DNA of 64,000 bases from positions 7,147,672-7,211,671 of the forward strand of contig NC_061782.1 in assembly GCF_022458985.1 (NCBI RefSeq). Direction: 5' to 3'. Under the pieces are notes generated by a model. The model had not been told where the DNA came from and searched no databases. It saw only the letters and a list, made by a program, of their open reading frames with translations. The number at the start of each line of letters is the position of its first letter. Position 1 is the first letter of the stretch. Made by a program: the position numbers and the translations under genes. Source of the stretch: Mugil cephalus. Lineage: Eukaryota; Chordata; Actinopteri; Mugiliformes; Mugilidae. Of the stretch, positions 13,390 through 26,523 are shown piece by piece.

Positions 13390-14005
13390 AAACACAGGCT
13401 GTTTTGGGGAAAGTTTTATACTACTTTTCGAATGTCAAGGTTAAGTTTTAACCGGTTGTTTATGTACTGTTGCACTGCAATGCCCTACAATAATATTCCA
13501 TACTTGTGTTTTTCCTCGTTCTAAATTGTGTTATTAGTTTGGGCAAATGCACTTACTCACAGGACATTTTCTGGGAAAAACTTTTCAAACGCTCCGTCTT
13601 TCTTTTCTACTTTTCCACATTTGCCTGAATGTTGACCTGTGTTGATTCCTCCTCTGCTGCAGGTGGAGGCGGTGTTGCCGCAAGAAACAGTAGTAATTTT
13701 GGGATGAGAAGAAAAGATGTAGAATGAGTGTTGAATAAACTGTAACATGTAAAAGCAGATGTTTCGTGGGGTGTATTGTGTAGGAGTATGTGCACAAAAA
13801 AAAGACTGTGTTTCATTCTGAAAAAAAGTCAGAATGATTCATCACAACAACTCTTTGCATATCCTCTCCACTCTCTGCTCCATCTTTCTTTTCTACCTTT
13901 CCACATTTCCGCAAGTAACAGTGGTTTCAAGATGCGAAAAGAAGATGTAGAATGAGTGTTGAGGCTGTTGTAAGATGTAAAATGTTGTTAGAGTAGTGAT
14001 AAAAA

Positions 14006-14300
14006 GACTGTGTCCCGCTATATCACTCAGGCTGCACTACAGCGTCTATTCACAGGCGCGATCCCACTACTGAGCGGCACGGGGGCTTTGACCTGCTCCG
14101 TTTCCGACCTGGGCCGGTGCACCCCTCCTTAGGCGACCTGGTGGTCCCGGGCTCCCCCAGGAGCACCATATCGATACCGAACTTAGTGCGGACACCCGAT
14201 CGACATAGTCCGCTGCAGCTCAGAGCTCCTGAGCTCAAACGATCCTCCAGCCTCAGCCTCCCGGTAACTTGGATTACAGGCACGCGCCACCGCACCCGGC
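14006..14300 (-). ncRNA. 7SL / SRP RNA gene, copy 1
   Basis: Read on the minus strand from 14300, the sequence starts GCCGGGTGCGGTGG and follows vertebrate 7SL end to end for 295 nt. It has the 5' Alu-domain UGUAAUCC loop, the S-domain helix 8 with a GGAA tetraloop and AGCAGG internal loop (14090-14109), and the 3' Alu strand. The A tract at 14001-14005 is a Pol III terminator on the RNA strand. TGACGTCA at 14344-14351 lies at -44 to -51, where the vertebrate 7SL promoter has its ATF/CRE site. SRP RNA scaffolds the signal recognition particle that targets nascent secretory proteins to the ER. Class A promoter spacer. No disabling change is visible. Confidence 0.95.
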
Positions 14301-15046
14301 GAGAGTCGCCTTCATTCAATCAAGATTTGGGCTTTTACTGTGGTGACGTCATCACGTAGCACGCTGCAGCGACACCTTGTGACAGACATAACACATGCAT
14401 GAAATACAGTATTACAATAATAACAAATAACTATAAAATAAACATGTGTGCATAAATAAATAAATAAAACAAATGTAAAGAATCCGAAGTAAAACCCAAA
14501 TTCAAAGTCATTCAAAACAATTAAGGTAATGAAATCAGATAAATTAGCAAAATTATAAGAAATTCAATTGAATAACAGTTGCTGCATTTCTATTACCTCT
14601 AGAGGTCAAAGCCCCCGTGCCACACAACAACTCTTTGTTTATTGCATATCCTCTCCACTCTGCTCCACATTTTTTTTCTACCTTTCCACATTTGACGTGA
14701 ATGCTGTGTTCATTCCTCCTCTTCTTGCAGCCAGTAACATTCGTGGTTTTAAGATGAGAAGAGAAGATGTAGACTGAGTTATCATGCGAACTATTTGTTT
14801 GTTACCTATCTTCTCCCTCTGTGCTCCACATTCCATGTTTACTTCTCACCTTTTGTGTTCAATGTTGACTTGAGAGAGGTGGTCATCCGTCCTCTCCTCC
14901 AGGTGGAGGCGGTGTTGCAGCAAGAAACAGTGGGGGTTTTAAATGGAGAAGAGAAGATGTAGAATGAGTGTTGAAGGTATTGTGAAAAGTAAAAGCTGAT
15001 GTTTGATGGTGTGTGCTGTGAGAGTAGTTTGTGTGGTGATAAAAAA

Positions 15047-15341
15047 GACTGAGTCCCGCTGTATCACTCAGGCTGCACTACAGCGTCTATTCACAGGCGC
15101 GATCCCACTACTGAGCGGCACGGGGGCTTTGACCTGCTCCGTTTCCGACCTGGGCCGGTGCACCCCTCCTTGGACGACCTGGTGGTCCCGGGCTCCCCCA
15201 GGAGCACCATATCGATACCGAACTTTGTGAGGACACCCGATCGACATATTCCGCTGCAGCTCAGAGCTCCCGAGTTCAAACGATCCTCCAGCCTCAGCCT
15301 CCCGGTAACTTGGATTACAGGCACGCGCCACCGCACCCGGC
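15047..15341 (-). ncRNA. 7SL / SRP RNA gene, copy 2
   Basis: Full length at 295 nt, with an A6 tract at 15041-15046 as terminator and TGACGTCA at 15385-15392. Class B spacer. It differs from copy 1 by a few substitutions in the S-domain region (AACTTTGTGAGG and GACATATTCCG on the plus strand). The helix 8 motif is intact. Confidence 0.95.
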
Positions 15342-16505
15342 GAGAGTTTCACTCATTCATTCAAGATTTGGGCTTTTACTGCGGTGACGTCATGCTGCAA
15401 CAAAATCTAGTGACGAAAGGGAGAAATTGCACCTGATCGTTAATAGATGTAGTGTTCAAAGATCAGGCCTGTTTAGCGATAAAGGGTTAGTTTGTTTATT
15501 TAGATGATCAATTAAATCAGTTTTTATCTGATCTGCTTTTTGTTTTCTTACAACAGCCAGCTGTCACACAATGGTGCCACAAAGTGGAGAGAGAGTCTGT
15601 AACACAGGGACTGGTCAATGCTGCAGACACGACTACATCTGAGTCATTTAGTTGGTTTGTATATCATTTGTGTCACAGCAAATACACTTTTTAAAAAGAG
15701 AATCATATGAAACTCATAAAGCAAACACTATCTGGGTCTGTACAAATTTGAACATTGACATTTCAAAAGTAGCTAATTGCATTATTTATTTTTTTTAAAT
15801 AGAAACTGTGACCAGTGTGATGAATGTGAAAGGATAATCTATACATTACAGTGTCTATAGTTTCATTGCAGCCACTGTTTAGTGTTAAATAGTTCCTCTG
15901 TAAATCTGATCACTGGAAGATCTTTCACTCGTGTATCCCTTTCAGAGGCAGAAATCTCACAGTTAAACATCCTTAAATCAAACCTCAACAAATAAAAACC
16001 AAAACTTGCAGCCTCTTGATTACAGGCCTATAGCTGAACATAAAAAAATCTCACTCCTCTGTTTGCTTTCAATAAACTGTGTAAGTGACAATAAACACGA
16101 CTTAAATCTTAAAGTAGAAACATTATGAATAAGAATTAGAAATGTTATTTATGTATGTTTTAGTTATTTTTTTATATAAACAATAAAAATAAGTTGAAAA
16201 GCACTTTAAACCTTTAGTTATATTTAAATTGCCTGTATCTGGGACTCTATTTCTAATGATATGAAAAGTAAAGTTGGATGCATTTCATTTGATTGTGTCC
16301 TTATCTTCTCCTTCTGTGCTCCACATTTCTTTACTTTTGCACATTTGCCTGAATGTTGACCTGTGTTGATTTACCCTCTTCTCCAGGTGGAGGCGGTGTT
16401 GCAGCAAGAAACAGTGGGGATTTTAAGATGAGTAGACGTAGAATGAGTGTTGAGGCTGTTGTAAGATATAAAATGTTGTGAGAGTAGTTTGTGTAGTGAT
16501 AAAAA

Positions 16506-16800
16506 GACTGAGTCTCGCTGTATCACTCAGGCTGCACTACAGCATCTATTCACAGGCGCGATCCCACTACTGAGCGGCACGGGGGCTTTGACCTGCTCCG
16601 TTTCCGACCTGGGCCGGTGCACCCCTCCTTAGACGACCTGGTGGTCCCGGGCTCCCCCAGGAGCACCATATCGATACCGAACTTAGTGCGGACACCCGAT
16701 CGACATAGTCCGCTGCAGCTCAGAGCTCCTGAGCTCAAACGATCCGCCAGCCTCAACCTCCCGGTAACTTGGATTACAGGCACGCGCCACCGCACCCGGC
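16506..16800 (-). ncRNA. 7SL / SRP RNA gene, copy 3
   Basis: Full length at 295 nt; A5 terminator tract at 16501-16505; TGACGTCA at 16844-16851. Class A spacer. It shares private variants with copy 5: GAGTCTCGCTG and CAGCATCTATT near the RNA 3' end, and GATCCGCCAG near the 5' end, all given on the plus strand. Confidence 0.95.
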
Positions 16801-17991
16801 GAGAGTTTCCCTCATTCAATCAAGATTTGGGCTTTTACTGTGGTGACGTCATCACGTAGCACGCTGCAGCGACACATTGTGACAGACACAAAACACGCAT
16901 GAAATACAGTATTACAATAATAACAAATAACTATAAAATAAACAAATGTGTGCAGAAAAAATAAATAAAACAAATGTAAATAATCCGAAGCAAAAACCAA
17001 ATTCAAAGTAATTCAAAACTATCAAGGTAATGAAATCAGATAAATTAGCAAAATTATAAGAAATTCAATTGAATAACAATTGCTGAATTTCCATTACCTC
17101 TACAAATGCGCAAAACCTGGTATCGCAATAAAAAAATGCAAATGGAAACGCCTACATTTAAAAAAAAATATATTGCTAAAACACTTTTACGCTCTCATGA
17201 GGTGGTTTTTCAGACGTATCGATACAAAAGTTTATCACAAACTGAGAGGAAATATTAGACATGGAGTTAAGATACAAAAAAACCCACAAACCGTATTGGA
17301 AATAGTTTTATGATGTTTTTCAAATGTCACGTTATAATCTGTTCTTCGTGTAACGTACAGTTGCGCTGCATACAATAAAAGAAAATTCCATACTTGTGTT
17401 TTTCCTCATTTTAAACTGTTGTTTATGTTTGTTTGTTCCAGCTATTCTGGAAATATATGCAAATGCACTTATACTTATTGACAGGAGATTTTCTGACCTT
17501 TTTATGGTCAAAATAAGCATAAAAAGATTGTGTCTCATGCTGAAAAAAAACTGTCAGAATGATTCATCACAACAACTCTTTGTTTATTGCATATCCTCTC
17601 CACTCTGCTCCACATTTTTTTCTACCTTTCCACATTTGACGTGAATGCTGTGTTCATTCCTCCTCTTCTTGCAGCCAGTAACATTCGTGGTTTTAAGATG
17701 AGAAGAGAAGATGTAGACTGAGTTATCATGCGAACTATTTGTTTGTTACCTATCTTCTCCCTCTGTGCTCCACATTCCATGTTTACTTCTCACCTTTTGT
17801 GTTCAATGTTGACTTGAGAGAGGTGTTCATTCCTCCTGTCCTCCAGGTGGAGGCGATGTTGCAGCAAGAAACAGTGGGGGTTTTAAATGGAGAAGAGAAG
17901 ATGTAGAATGAGTGTTGAAGGTATTGTGAAATGTAAAAGCTGATGTTTGATGGTGTGTGTTGTGAGAGTAGTTTGTGTGGTGTTAAAAAAA

Positions 17992-18286
17992 GACTGAGTC
18001 CCGCTATATCGCTCAGGCTGCACTACAGCGTCTATTCACAGGCGCGATCCCACTACTGAGCGGCACGGGGGCTTTGACCTGCTCCGTTTCCGACCTGGGC
18101 CGGTGCACCCCTCCTTGGACGACCTGGTGGTCCCGGGCTCCCCCAGGAGCACCATATCGATACCGAACTTAGTGCGGACACCCGATCGACATAGTCCGCT
18201 GCAGCTCAGAGCTCCTGAGCTCAAACGATCCTCCAGCCTCAGCCTCCCGGTAACTTGGATTACAGGCACGCGCCACCGCACCCGGC
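17992..18286 (-). ncRNA. 7SL / SRP RNA gene, copy 4
   Basis: Full length at 295 nt; A7 terminator tract at 17985-17991; TGACGTCA at 18330-18337. Class B spacer, nearly identical to that of copy 2. No disabling change is visible. Confidence 0.95.
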
Positions 18287-19451
18287 GAGAGTTTCCTTCA
18301 TTCATTCAAGATTTGGGCTTTTACTGCGGTGACGTCATGCTGCAACGAAATCAAGTGACGAAAGGGAGAAATTGCACCTGATCGTTAATAGATGTAGTGT
18401 TCAAAGATCATGCCTGTTTAGCGATAAAGGGTTAGTTTGTTTATTTAGATGATCTATTAAATCAGTTTTTATCTGATCTGCTTTTTGTTTTCTTACAACA
18501 GCCAGCTGTCACACAATGGTGCCACAAAGTGGAGAGAGAGTCTTTAACACAGGGACTGGTCAATGCTGCAGACACGGCTACATCTGAGTCATTTAGCTGG
18601 TTTGTATATCATTTGTGTCACAGCAAATACACTTTTTAAAAAGAGAATCATATGAAACTCATAAAGCAAACACTATCTGGGTCTGTACAAATTTGAACAT
18701 TGACATTTCAAAAGTAGCTAATTGCATTATTTATTTTTTTTAAATAGAAACGGTGACCAGTGTGATGAATGTGAAAGGATAATCTATACATTACAGTGTC
18801 TATAGTTTCATTGCAGCCACTGTTTAGTGTTAAATAGTTCCTCTGTAAATCTGATCACTGGAAGATCTTTCACTCGTGTATCCCTTTCAGAGGCAGAAAT
18901 CTCACAGTTAAACATCCTTAAATCAAACCTCAACAAATAAAAACCAAAACTTGCAGCCTCTTGATTACAGGCCTATAGCTGAACATAAAAAAAATCTCAC
19001 TCCTCTGTTTGCTTTCAATAAACTGTGTAAGTGACAATAAACACGACTTAAATCTTAAAGTAGAAACATTATGAATAAGAATTAGAAATGTTATTTATGT
19101 ATGTTTTAGTTATTTTTTTATATAAACAATAAAAATAAGTTGAAAAGCACTTTAAACCTTTAGTTATATTTAAATTGCCTGTATCTGGGACTCTATTTCT
19201 AATGATATGAAAAGTAAAGTTGGATGCATTTCATTTGATTGTGTCCTTATCTTCTCCTTCTGTGCTCCACATTTCTTTACTTTTGCACATTTGCCTGAAT
19301 GTTGACCTGTGTTGATTTACCCTCTTCTCCAGGTGGAGGCGGTGTTGCAGCAAGAAACAGTGGGGATTTTAAGATGAGTAGACGTAGAATGAGTGTTGAG
19401 GCTGTTGTAAGATATAAAATGTTGTGAGAGTAGTTTGTGTAGTGATAAAAA

Positions 19452-19746
19452 GACTGAGTCTCGCTGTATCACTCAGGCTGCACTACAGCATCTATTCACA
19501 GGCGCGATCCCACTACTGAGCGGCACGGGGGCTTTGACCTGCTCCGTTTCCGACCTGGGCCGGTGCACCCCTCCTTAGACGACCTGGTGGTCCCGGGCTC
19601 CCCCAGGAGCACCATATCGATACCGAACTTAGTGCGGACACCCGATCGACATAGTCCGCTGCAGCTCAGAGCTCCTGAGCTCAAACGATCCGCCAGCCTC
19701 AGCCTCCCGGTAACTTGGATTACAGGCACGCGCCACCGCACCCGGC
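19452..19746 (-). ncRNA. 7SL / SRP RNA gene, copy 5
   Basis: Full length at 295 nt; A5 terminator tract at 19447-19451; TGACGTCA at 19790-19797. Class A spacer. It is almost the same as copy 3, 2946 bp away, differing within the gene at CTCAGCCTCC against CTCAACCTCC. Confidence 0.95.
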
Positions 19747-20968
19747 GAGAGTTTCCCTCATTCAATCAAGATTTGGGCTTTTACTGTGGTGACGTCATCA
19801 CGTAGCACGCTGCAGCGACACATTGTGACAGACACAAAACACGCATGAAATACAGTATTACAATAATAACAAATAACTATAAAATAAACAAATGTGTGCA
19901 GAAAAAATAAATAAAACAAATGTAAATAATCCGAAGCAAAAACCAAATTCAAAGTAATTCAAAACTATCAAGGTAATGAAATCAGATAAATTAGCAAAAT
20001 TATAAGAAATTCAATTGAATAACAATTGCTGCATTTCCATTACCTCTAGAAATGCGCAAAACCTGGTATCGCGTTAAAAAAAATGGTAATGGAAACGCCT
20101 ACATTAAAAAAATAAATAAATATTGCTAAAACACTTTTACGCTCTGATGAGGTGGTTTTTCAGACGTATCGATACAAAAGTTTATCACAAACTGAGAAGA
20201 AATATTAGACATGGAGTTAAGATACAAAAACCGTATTGGTAATAGTTTTATAATGTTTTTCAAATGTCAAAGTTAAGTTATGTTTTAACCTATTGTTCGT
20301 GTAGCATACAGTTGCACTGTAATACCCTAAAATAATATTCCATACTTGTGTTTTTCCACATTTTAAACTGTTATTTATATTAATTTGTTCCAGCTATTCT
20401 GGAAATATATGCAAATGCACGTATACTTACTTGACAGCACATTTTCTGATCTTTTTATAGTGAAAATAAGCATAAAAAAGATTGTGTCTCATTTTGGGAA
20501 AAAAACTGTCAGAATGATTCATCAAAACAACTCGTTGCTTATTGCATATCCTCTCCCCTCTGCTCCATCTTTCTCTTCTACCTTTCCACATTTGTGAATG
20601 CTGTGTTCATTCATTCCTCCTCTCCTCCAGGTGGGGGCGGTGTTGCTGTTGCAGCAAGTCACAGTGGTTTTAAGATGAGAAAAGAAGATGTAGAATGAGT
20701 TATCAGGAGAACTGTTTGTTTATTACCTATCTTCTCCCTCTGTGCTCCACATTTCATGTTTACTTCTCACCTTTTGTGTTCAATGTTGACTTGAGAGAGG
20801 TGGTCATCCGTCCTCTCCTCCAGGTGGAGGCGGTGTTGCAGCAAGAAACAGTGGGGGTTTTAAATGGAGAAGAGAAGATGTAGAATGAGTGTTGAAGGTA
20901 TTGTGAAAAGTAAAAGCTGATGTTTGATGGTGTGTGCTGTGAGAGTAGTTTGTGTGGTGATAAAAAAA

Positions 20969-21263
20969 GACTGTGTCCCGCTATATCACTCAGGCTGCAC
21001 TACAGCGTCTATTCACAGGCGCGATCCCACTACTGAGCGGCACGGGGGCTTTGACCTGCTCCGTTTCCGACCTGGGCCGGTGCACCCCTCCTTAGACGAC
21101 CTGGTGGTCCCGGGCTCCCCCAGGAGCACCATATCGATACCGAACTTAGTGCGGACACCCGCTCGACATAGTCCGCTGCAGCTCAGAGCTCCCGAGTTCA
21201 AACGATCCTCCAGCCTCAGCCTCCCGGTAACTTGGATTACAGGCACGCGCCACCGCACCCGGC
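20969..21263 (-). ncRNA. 7SL / SRP RNA gene, copy 6
   Basis: Full length at 295 nt; A7 terminator tract at 20962-20968; TGACGTCA at 21307-21314. Class B spacer. It has CACCCGCTCGAC in place of CACCCGATCGAC, a variant shared with copies 9 and 10. Confidence 0.95.
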
Positions 21264-22408
21264 GAGAGTTTCCTTCATTCATTCAAGATTTGGGCTTTTA
21301 CTGCGGTGACGTCATGCTGCAACGAAATCAAGTGACGAAAGGGAGAAATTGCACCTGATCGTTAATAGATGTAGTGTTCAAAGATCAGGCCTGTTTAGCG
21401 ATAAAGGGTTAGTTTGTTTATTTAGATGATCTATTAAATCAGTTTTTATCTGATCTGCTTTTTGTTTTCTTACAACAGCCAGCTGTCACACAATGGTGCC
21501 ACAAAGTAGAGAGAGAGTCCGTAACACAGGCACTGGTCAATGCTGCAGACACGGCTACATCTGATTCATTTAGTTGGTTTGTGCAAATACACTTTTTAAA
21601 AAGAGAATCATATGAAACTCATAAAGCAAACACTATCTGGGTCTGTACAAATTTGAACATTGACATTTCAAAAGTAGCTAATTGCATTTAAAAAAAAAAA
21701 TAGAAACTGTGACCAGTGTGATGAATGTGAAAGGATAATCCATACATTACAATGTCTATAGTTTCATTGGGGCCACTGTTTAGTGTTAAATAGTTCCTCT
21801 GTAAATCTGATCACTGGAAGATCTTTCACTCGTGTATCCCTTTTAGAGGCACAAATCTCAGTTAAACATCCTTAAATCAAACCTCAACAAATAAAAACCA
21901 AAACTGGCAGCCTCTTGATTACAGGCCTATAGCTGAACATAAAAAAATCTCACTCCTCTGTTTGCTTTCAATAAACTGTGTAAGTGACAATAAACACGAC
22001 TTAAATCTTAAAGTAGAAACATTATGAATAAGAATTAGAAATGTTATTTATGTATGTTTTAGTTATTTTTTCACATAAACAATAAAAATAACTTGGAAAG
22101 CACTTTAAACCTTTAGTTATATTTAAATTGCCTGTATCTGGGACTCTATTTATAATAATATGAAAAGTAAAGTTGGATGCATTTCATTTGATTGTGTCCT
22201 TATCTTCTCCTTCTCTGCTCCACATTTCTTTTTTACTGTTGCACATTTGCCTGAATGTTGATCTGCGTTGATTTACCCTCTTCTCCAGGTGGAGGCGGTG
22301 TTGCAGCAAGAAACAGAGGGGGATTTAAGATGAGTAGACGTAGAATGAGTGTTGAGGCTGTTGTAAGATGTAAAATGTTGTGAGAGTAGTTTGTGTAGTG
22401 ATAAAAAA

Positions 22409-22712
22409 GACTGAGTCCCGCTATATCACTCAGGCTGCACTACAGCGTCTATTCACAGGCGCGATCCCACTACTGAGCGGCACGCGGGGCTTTGACCTGC
22501 TCCGTTTCCGACCTGGGCCGGTGCACCCCTCCTTAGACGACCTGGTGGTCCCGGGCTCCCCCAGGAGCACCATATCGATACCGAACTTAGTGCGGACACC
22601 CGATCGACATAGTCCGCTGCAGCTCAGAGCTCCTGAGCTCCTGAGCTCAAACGATCCTCCAGCCTCAGCCTCCCGGTAACTTGGATTACAGGCACGCGCC
22701 ACCGCACCCGGC
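22409..22712 (-). ncRNA. 7SL / SRP RNA gene, copy 7, with 8-bp internal duplication
   Basis: 304 nt. The extra length comes from an 8-bp tandem duplication of CTGAGCTC (around 22630-22645) and one extra base in the run near 22485. A6 terminator tract at 22403-22408; TGACGTCA at 22756-22763. Class B spacer. The duplication adds one more GAGCTC palindrome on the 5' side of the S domain, so this copy may fold differently or be a variant. Confidence 0.9.
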
Positions 22713-23837
22713 GAGAGTTTCTTTCATTTAATCAAGATTTGGGCTTTTACTGCGGTGACGTCATGCTGCAACGAAATCAAGTGACGAAAGGGAGAATTGC
22801 ACCTGATCGTTAATAGATGTAGTGTTCAAAGATCAGGCCTGTTTAGCGATAAAGGTTAGTTGTTTATTTAGATGATCAATTAAATCAGTATTTTATCTGA
22901 TCTGCTTTTTGTTTCTTACAACAGCCAGCTGTCAAACAAATGTGCCACAAAGTGGAGAGAGAGTCTTAACACAGGACTGGTCAATGCTGCAGACACGCTA
23001 CATCTGATCATTTAGTTGGTTTGATGCAAGATAACACTTTTTAAAAAGAGAATCATATGAAACTCATAAAGCAAACCTATCTGGTCTGTACAAATTTGAA
23101 CATGACATTCAAAAGTAGCTATTGCATTAAAAAAAAATAGAAACTGTGACCAATGTGATGAAATAGAAAGAAATAATCATACATTAACATGTCTATAGTT
23201 TCATTGCGCCACTGTTTAGTGTTAAATAGTTTCCTCTGTAAATCTGATCACTGGAAGATCTTCACTCGTGATCCCTTTCAGAGGCAAAATCTACAGTTAA
23301 ACATCCTTAAATCAAACCTCAACAAATAAAAACCAAAACTGCAGCCTCTTGATTACAGCCTATAGCTGAACAAAAAAATCTCACTCCTCTGTTTGTTTCA
23401 ACAAACTGTGTAAGTGACAATAAACACGACTTCAAATCTTAAGTAGAAACATTATGAATAAGAATTAAATGTTATTTATGTATGTTTTAGTATATTTTTT
23501 ATATAAACAATAAAAATAATTGAAAAGCACTTTAAACCTTTTAGTTATATTTAAATTGACTGTATCTGGACTCTATTTCTAATAATATGAAAAGTAAAGT
23601 TGATGCATTTCATTTGATTGTGTCTTAATTCTTTCTTCCTCTCTTGCTCCACATTTTTTCTTTACTTTTGCACATTTGCCTGAATGTTGATCTGCGTTGA
23701 TTTACCCTCTTCTCCAGGTGGAGGCGGTGTTGCAGCAAGAAAGAGTGGGGATTTTAAGATGAGTAGACGTAGAATGAGTGTTGAGGCTGTTGTAAGATGT
23801 AAAATGTTGTGAGAGTAGTTTGTGTAGTGATAAAAAA

Positions 23838-24132
23838 GACTGAGTCCCGCTATATCACTCAGGCTGCACTACAGCGTCTATTCACAGGCGCGATCCCACT
23901 ACTGAGCGGCACGGGGGCTTTGACCTGCTCCGTTTCCGACCTGGGCCGGTGCACCCCTCCTTAGACGACCTGGTGGTCCCGGGCTCCCCCAGGAGCACCA
24001 TATCGATACCGAACTTAGTGCGGCACACCCGATCGACATAGTCCGCTGCAGCTCAGAGCTCCTGAGCTCAAACGATCCTCCAGCCTCAGCCTCCCGGTAA
24101 CTTGATTACAGGCACGCGCCACCGCACCCGGC
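23838..24132 (-). ncRNA. 7SL / SRP RNA gene, copy 8
   Basis: 295 nt overall, but with one inserted base (GCGGCACACCCG) and one missing base (CTTGATTACAGG), both in the half encoding the RNA 5' side. A6 terminator tract at 23832-23837; TGACGTCA at 24175-24182, one base closer than in the other copies because the flank lost a base. Class B spacer. The small indels could be consensus errors. Confidence 0.9.
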
Positions 24133-25303
24133 GAGAGTTTCCTTCATTCATCAAGATTTGGGCTTTTACTGCGGTGACGTCATGCTGCAACAAAATCTAG
24201 TGACGAAAGGAGAAATTGCACCTGATCGTTAATAGATGTAGTGTTCAAAGATCAGGCCTTTTTTAGCGATAAAGGGTTAGTTTGTTTATTTAGATGATCA
24301 ATTAAATCAGTTTTATCTGATCTGCTTTTTGTTTTCTTACAACAGCCAGCTGTCACACAATGGTGCCACAAAGTGAGAGAGAGTCTGTAACACAGGACTG
24401 GTCAATGCTGCAGACACGACTACATCTGAGTCATTTAGTTGTGTATCATTTGTGCACAGCAATACACTTTTTAAAAAGAGAATCATATGAAACTCATAAA
24501 GCAAACGCTATCTGGTCTGTACAAATTTGAAAATTGACATTTCAAAAGTAGCTAATTGCATTAATATTTTTTTATAAAATAGAAACTGTGACCAGTGTGA
24601 TGAATATGAAAGGATAATCTATACATTACAATGTCTATAGTTTCATTGCAGCCACTGTTTAGTGTTAAATAGTTCCTCTGTAAACCTGATCACTGGAAGA
24701 TCTTTCACTCGTGTATCCCTTTTAGAGGCAGAAATCTCACAGTTAAACATCCTAAAATCAAACCTCAACAAATAAAAACCAAAACTTGCAGCCTCTTGAT
24801 TACAGGCCTATAGCTGAACATAAAAAAATCTCACTCCTCTGTTTGTTTCAACAAACTGTGTAAGTGACAATAAACACGACTCAAATTTAAAGTAGAAACA
24901 TTATGAATAAGAATTAGAAATGTTATTTATGTATGTTTTAGTTATTTTTTTTATATAAACAATAAAAATAAGTTGAAAAGCACTTTAAACCTTTAGTTAT
25001 ATTTAAATTACCTGTATCTGGGACTCTATTTCTAATAATATGAAAAGTAAAGTTGGATGCATTTCATTTGATTGCGTCTTTATCTTCTCCTTCTCTGCTT
25101 CTCCACATTTCTTTTTAACTTTCGCACATTTGCCTGAATGTTGATCTGCGTTGATTTACCCTCTTCTCCAGGTGGAGGCGGTGTTGCAGCAAGAAAGAGT
25201 GGGGGGTTTAAGATGAGTAGACGTAGAATGAGTGTTGAGGCCGTTGTAAGATGTAAAAGACGACGTTTAATGTTGTGAGAGTAGTTTGTGTAGTGATAAA
25301 AAA

Positions 25304-25598
25304 GACTGAGTCCCGCTATATCACTCAGGCTGCACTACAGCGTCTATTCACAGGCGCGATCCCACTACTGAGCGGCACGGGGGCTTTGACCTGCTCCGTT
25401 TCCGACCTGGGCCGGTGCACCCCTCCTTAGACGACCTGGTGGTCCCGGGCTCCCCCAGGAGCACCATATCGATACCGAACTTAGTGCGGACACCCGCTCG
25501 ACATAGTCCGCTGCAGCTCAGAGCTCCTGAGCTCAAACGATCCTCCAGCCTCAGCCTCCCGGTAACTTGGATTACAGGCACGCGCCACCGCACCCGGC
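25304..25598 (-). ncRNA. 7SL / SRP RNA gene, copy 9
   Basis: Full length at 295 nt; A6 terminator tract at 25298-25303; TGACGTCA at 25642-25649. Class A spacer that includes an (AT)n run near 25911-25928. It has the CACCCGCTCGAC variant. Confidence 0.95.
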
Positions 25599-26523
25599 GA
25601 GAGTTTCCTTCATTCATTCAAGATTTGGGCTTTTACTGTGGTGACGTCATCACGCAGCAGGCTGCAGCGACACCTTGTGACAGACACAACACATGCATGA
25701 AATACAGTTTTACAATAATAACAAATAACTATAAAATAAACAAATGTACAGAAGAAAATAAAATAAATGTAAATAATCCGAAGTAAAGGCCCAATTTAAA
25801 ATCATTCAAAACAATTAAGATAATGAAATCAGATAAATTAGCAAAGTTATAATGAATTAATTTGAATAACAATTGCTGCATTTCCATTACCTCTAGAAAA
25901 CGCCTGCATTATATATATATATATATATTGCTAATACACTTTTAGGCTCTCATGAGGTGGTTTTTCAGAAGTATCAATATAGACATGGAGTTAAGATACA
26001 AAAACCGTATTGGAAATAGTTTTATGATGTTTTTCAAATGTCAAAGTTAAGTTACGTTTTAATCTGTTCTTCATGTAGCGTACAGTTGCACTGCAATACC
26101 CTAAAATAAAATTACATACTTGTGTTTTTCCTCATTTTAAACTGTTATTTATATTAGTTTGTTCCAGCTATTCTGGAAAAATATGCAAATGCAATTATAC
26201 TTCTTGACAGGAGATTTTCTGACCCTTTCATAGTCAAAATAAGCACAAAAACATTGTGTCTCATTCTGAAAACAAACAAAACATAAAAACAGAATGATTC
26301 ATCACAACAACTCTTTGCTTATTGCATATCCTCTCCACTATCTGCTCCGTCTTTTCTACTTTTGCACATTTGACGTGAATGCTGTGTTCATTCCTCCTCT
26401 CCTCCAGGTGGAGGCGGTGTTGCAGCAAGTAACATTCGTGGTTTTAAATGGAAAAGAGAAGATGTAGAATGAGTGTTGAAGCTGTTGTAAAATGTAAAAG
26501 GTGATGTTTGATGGTGTTAAAAA

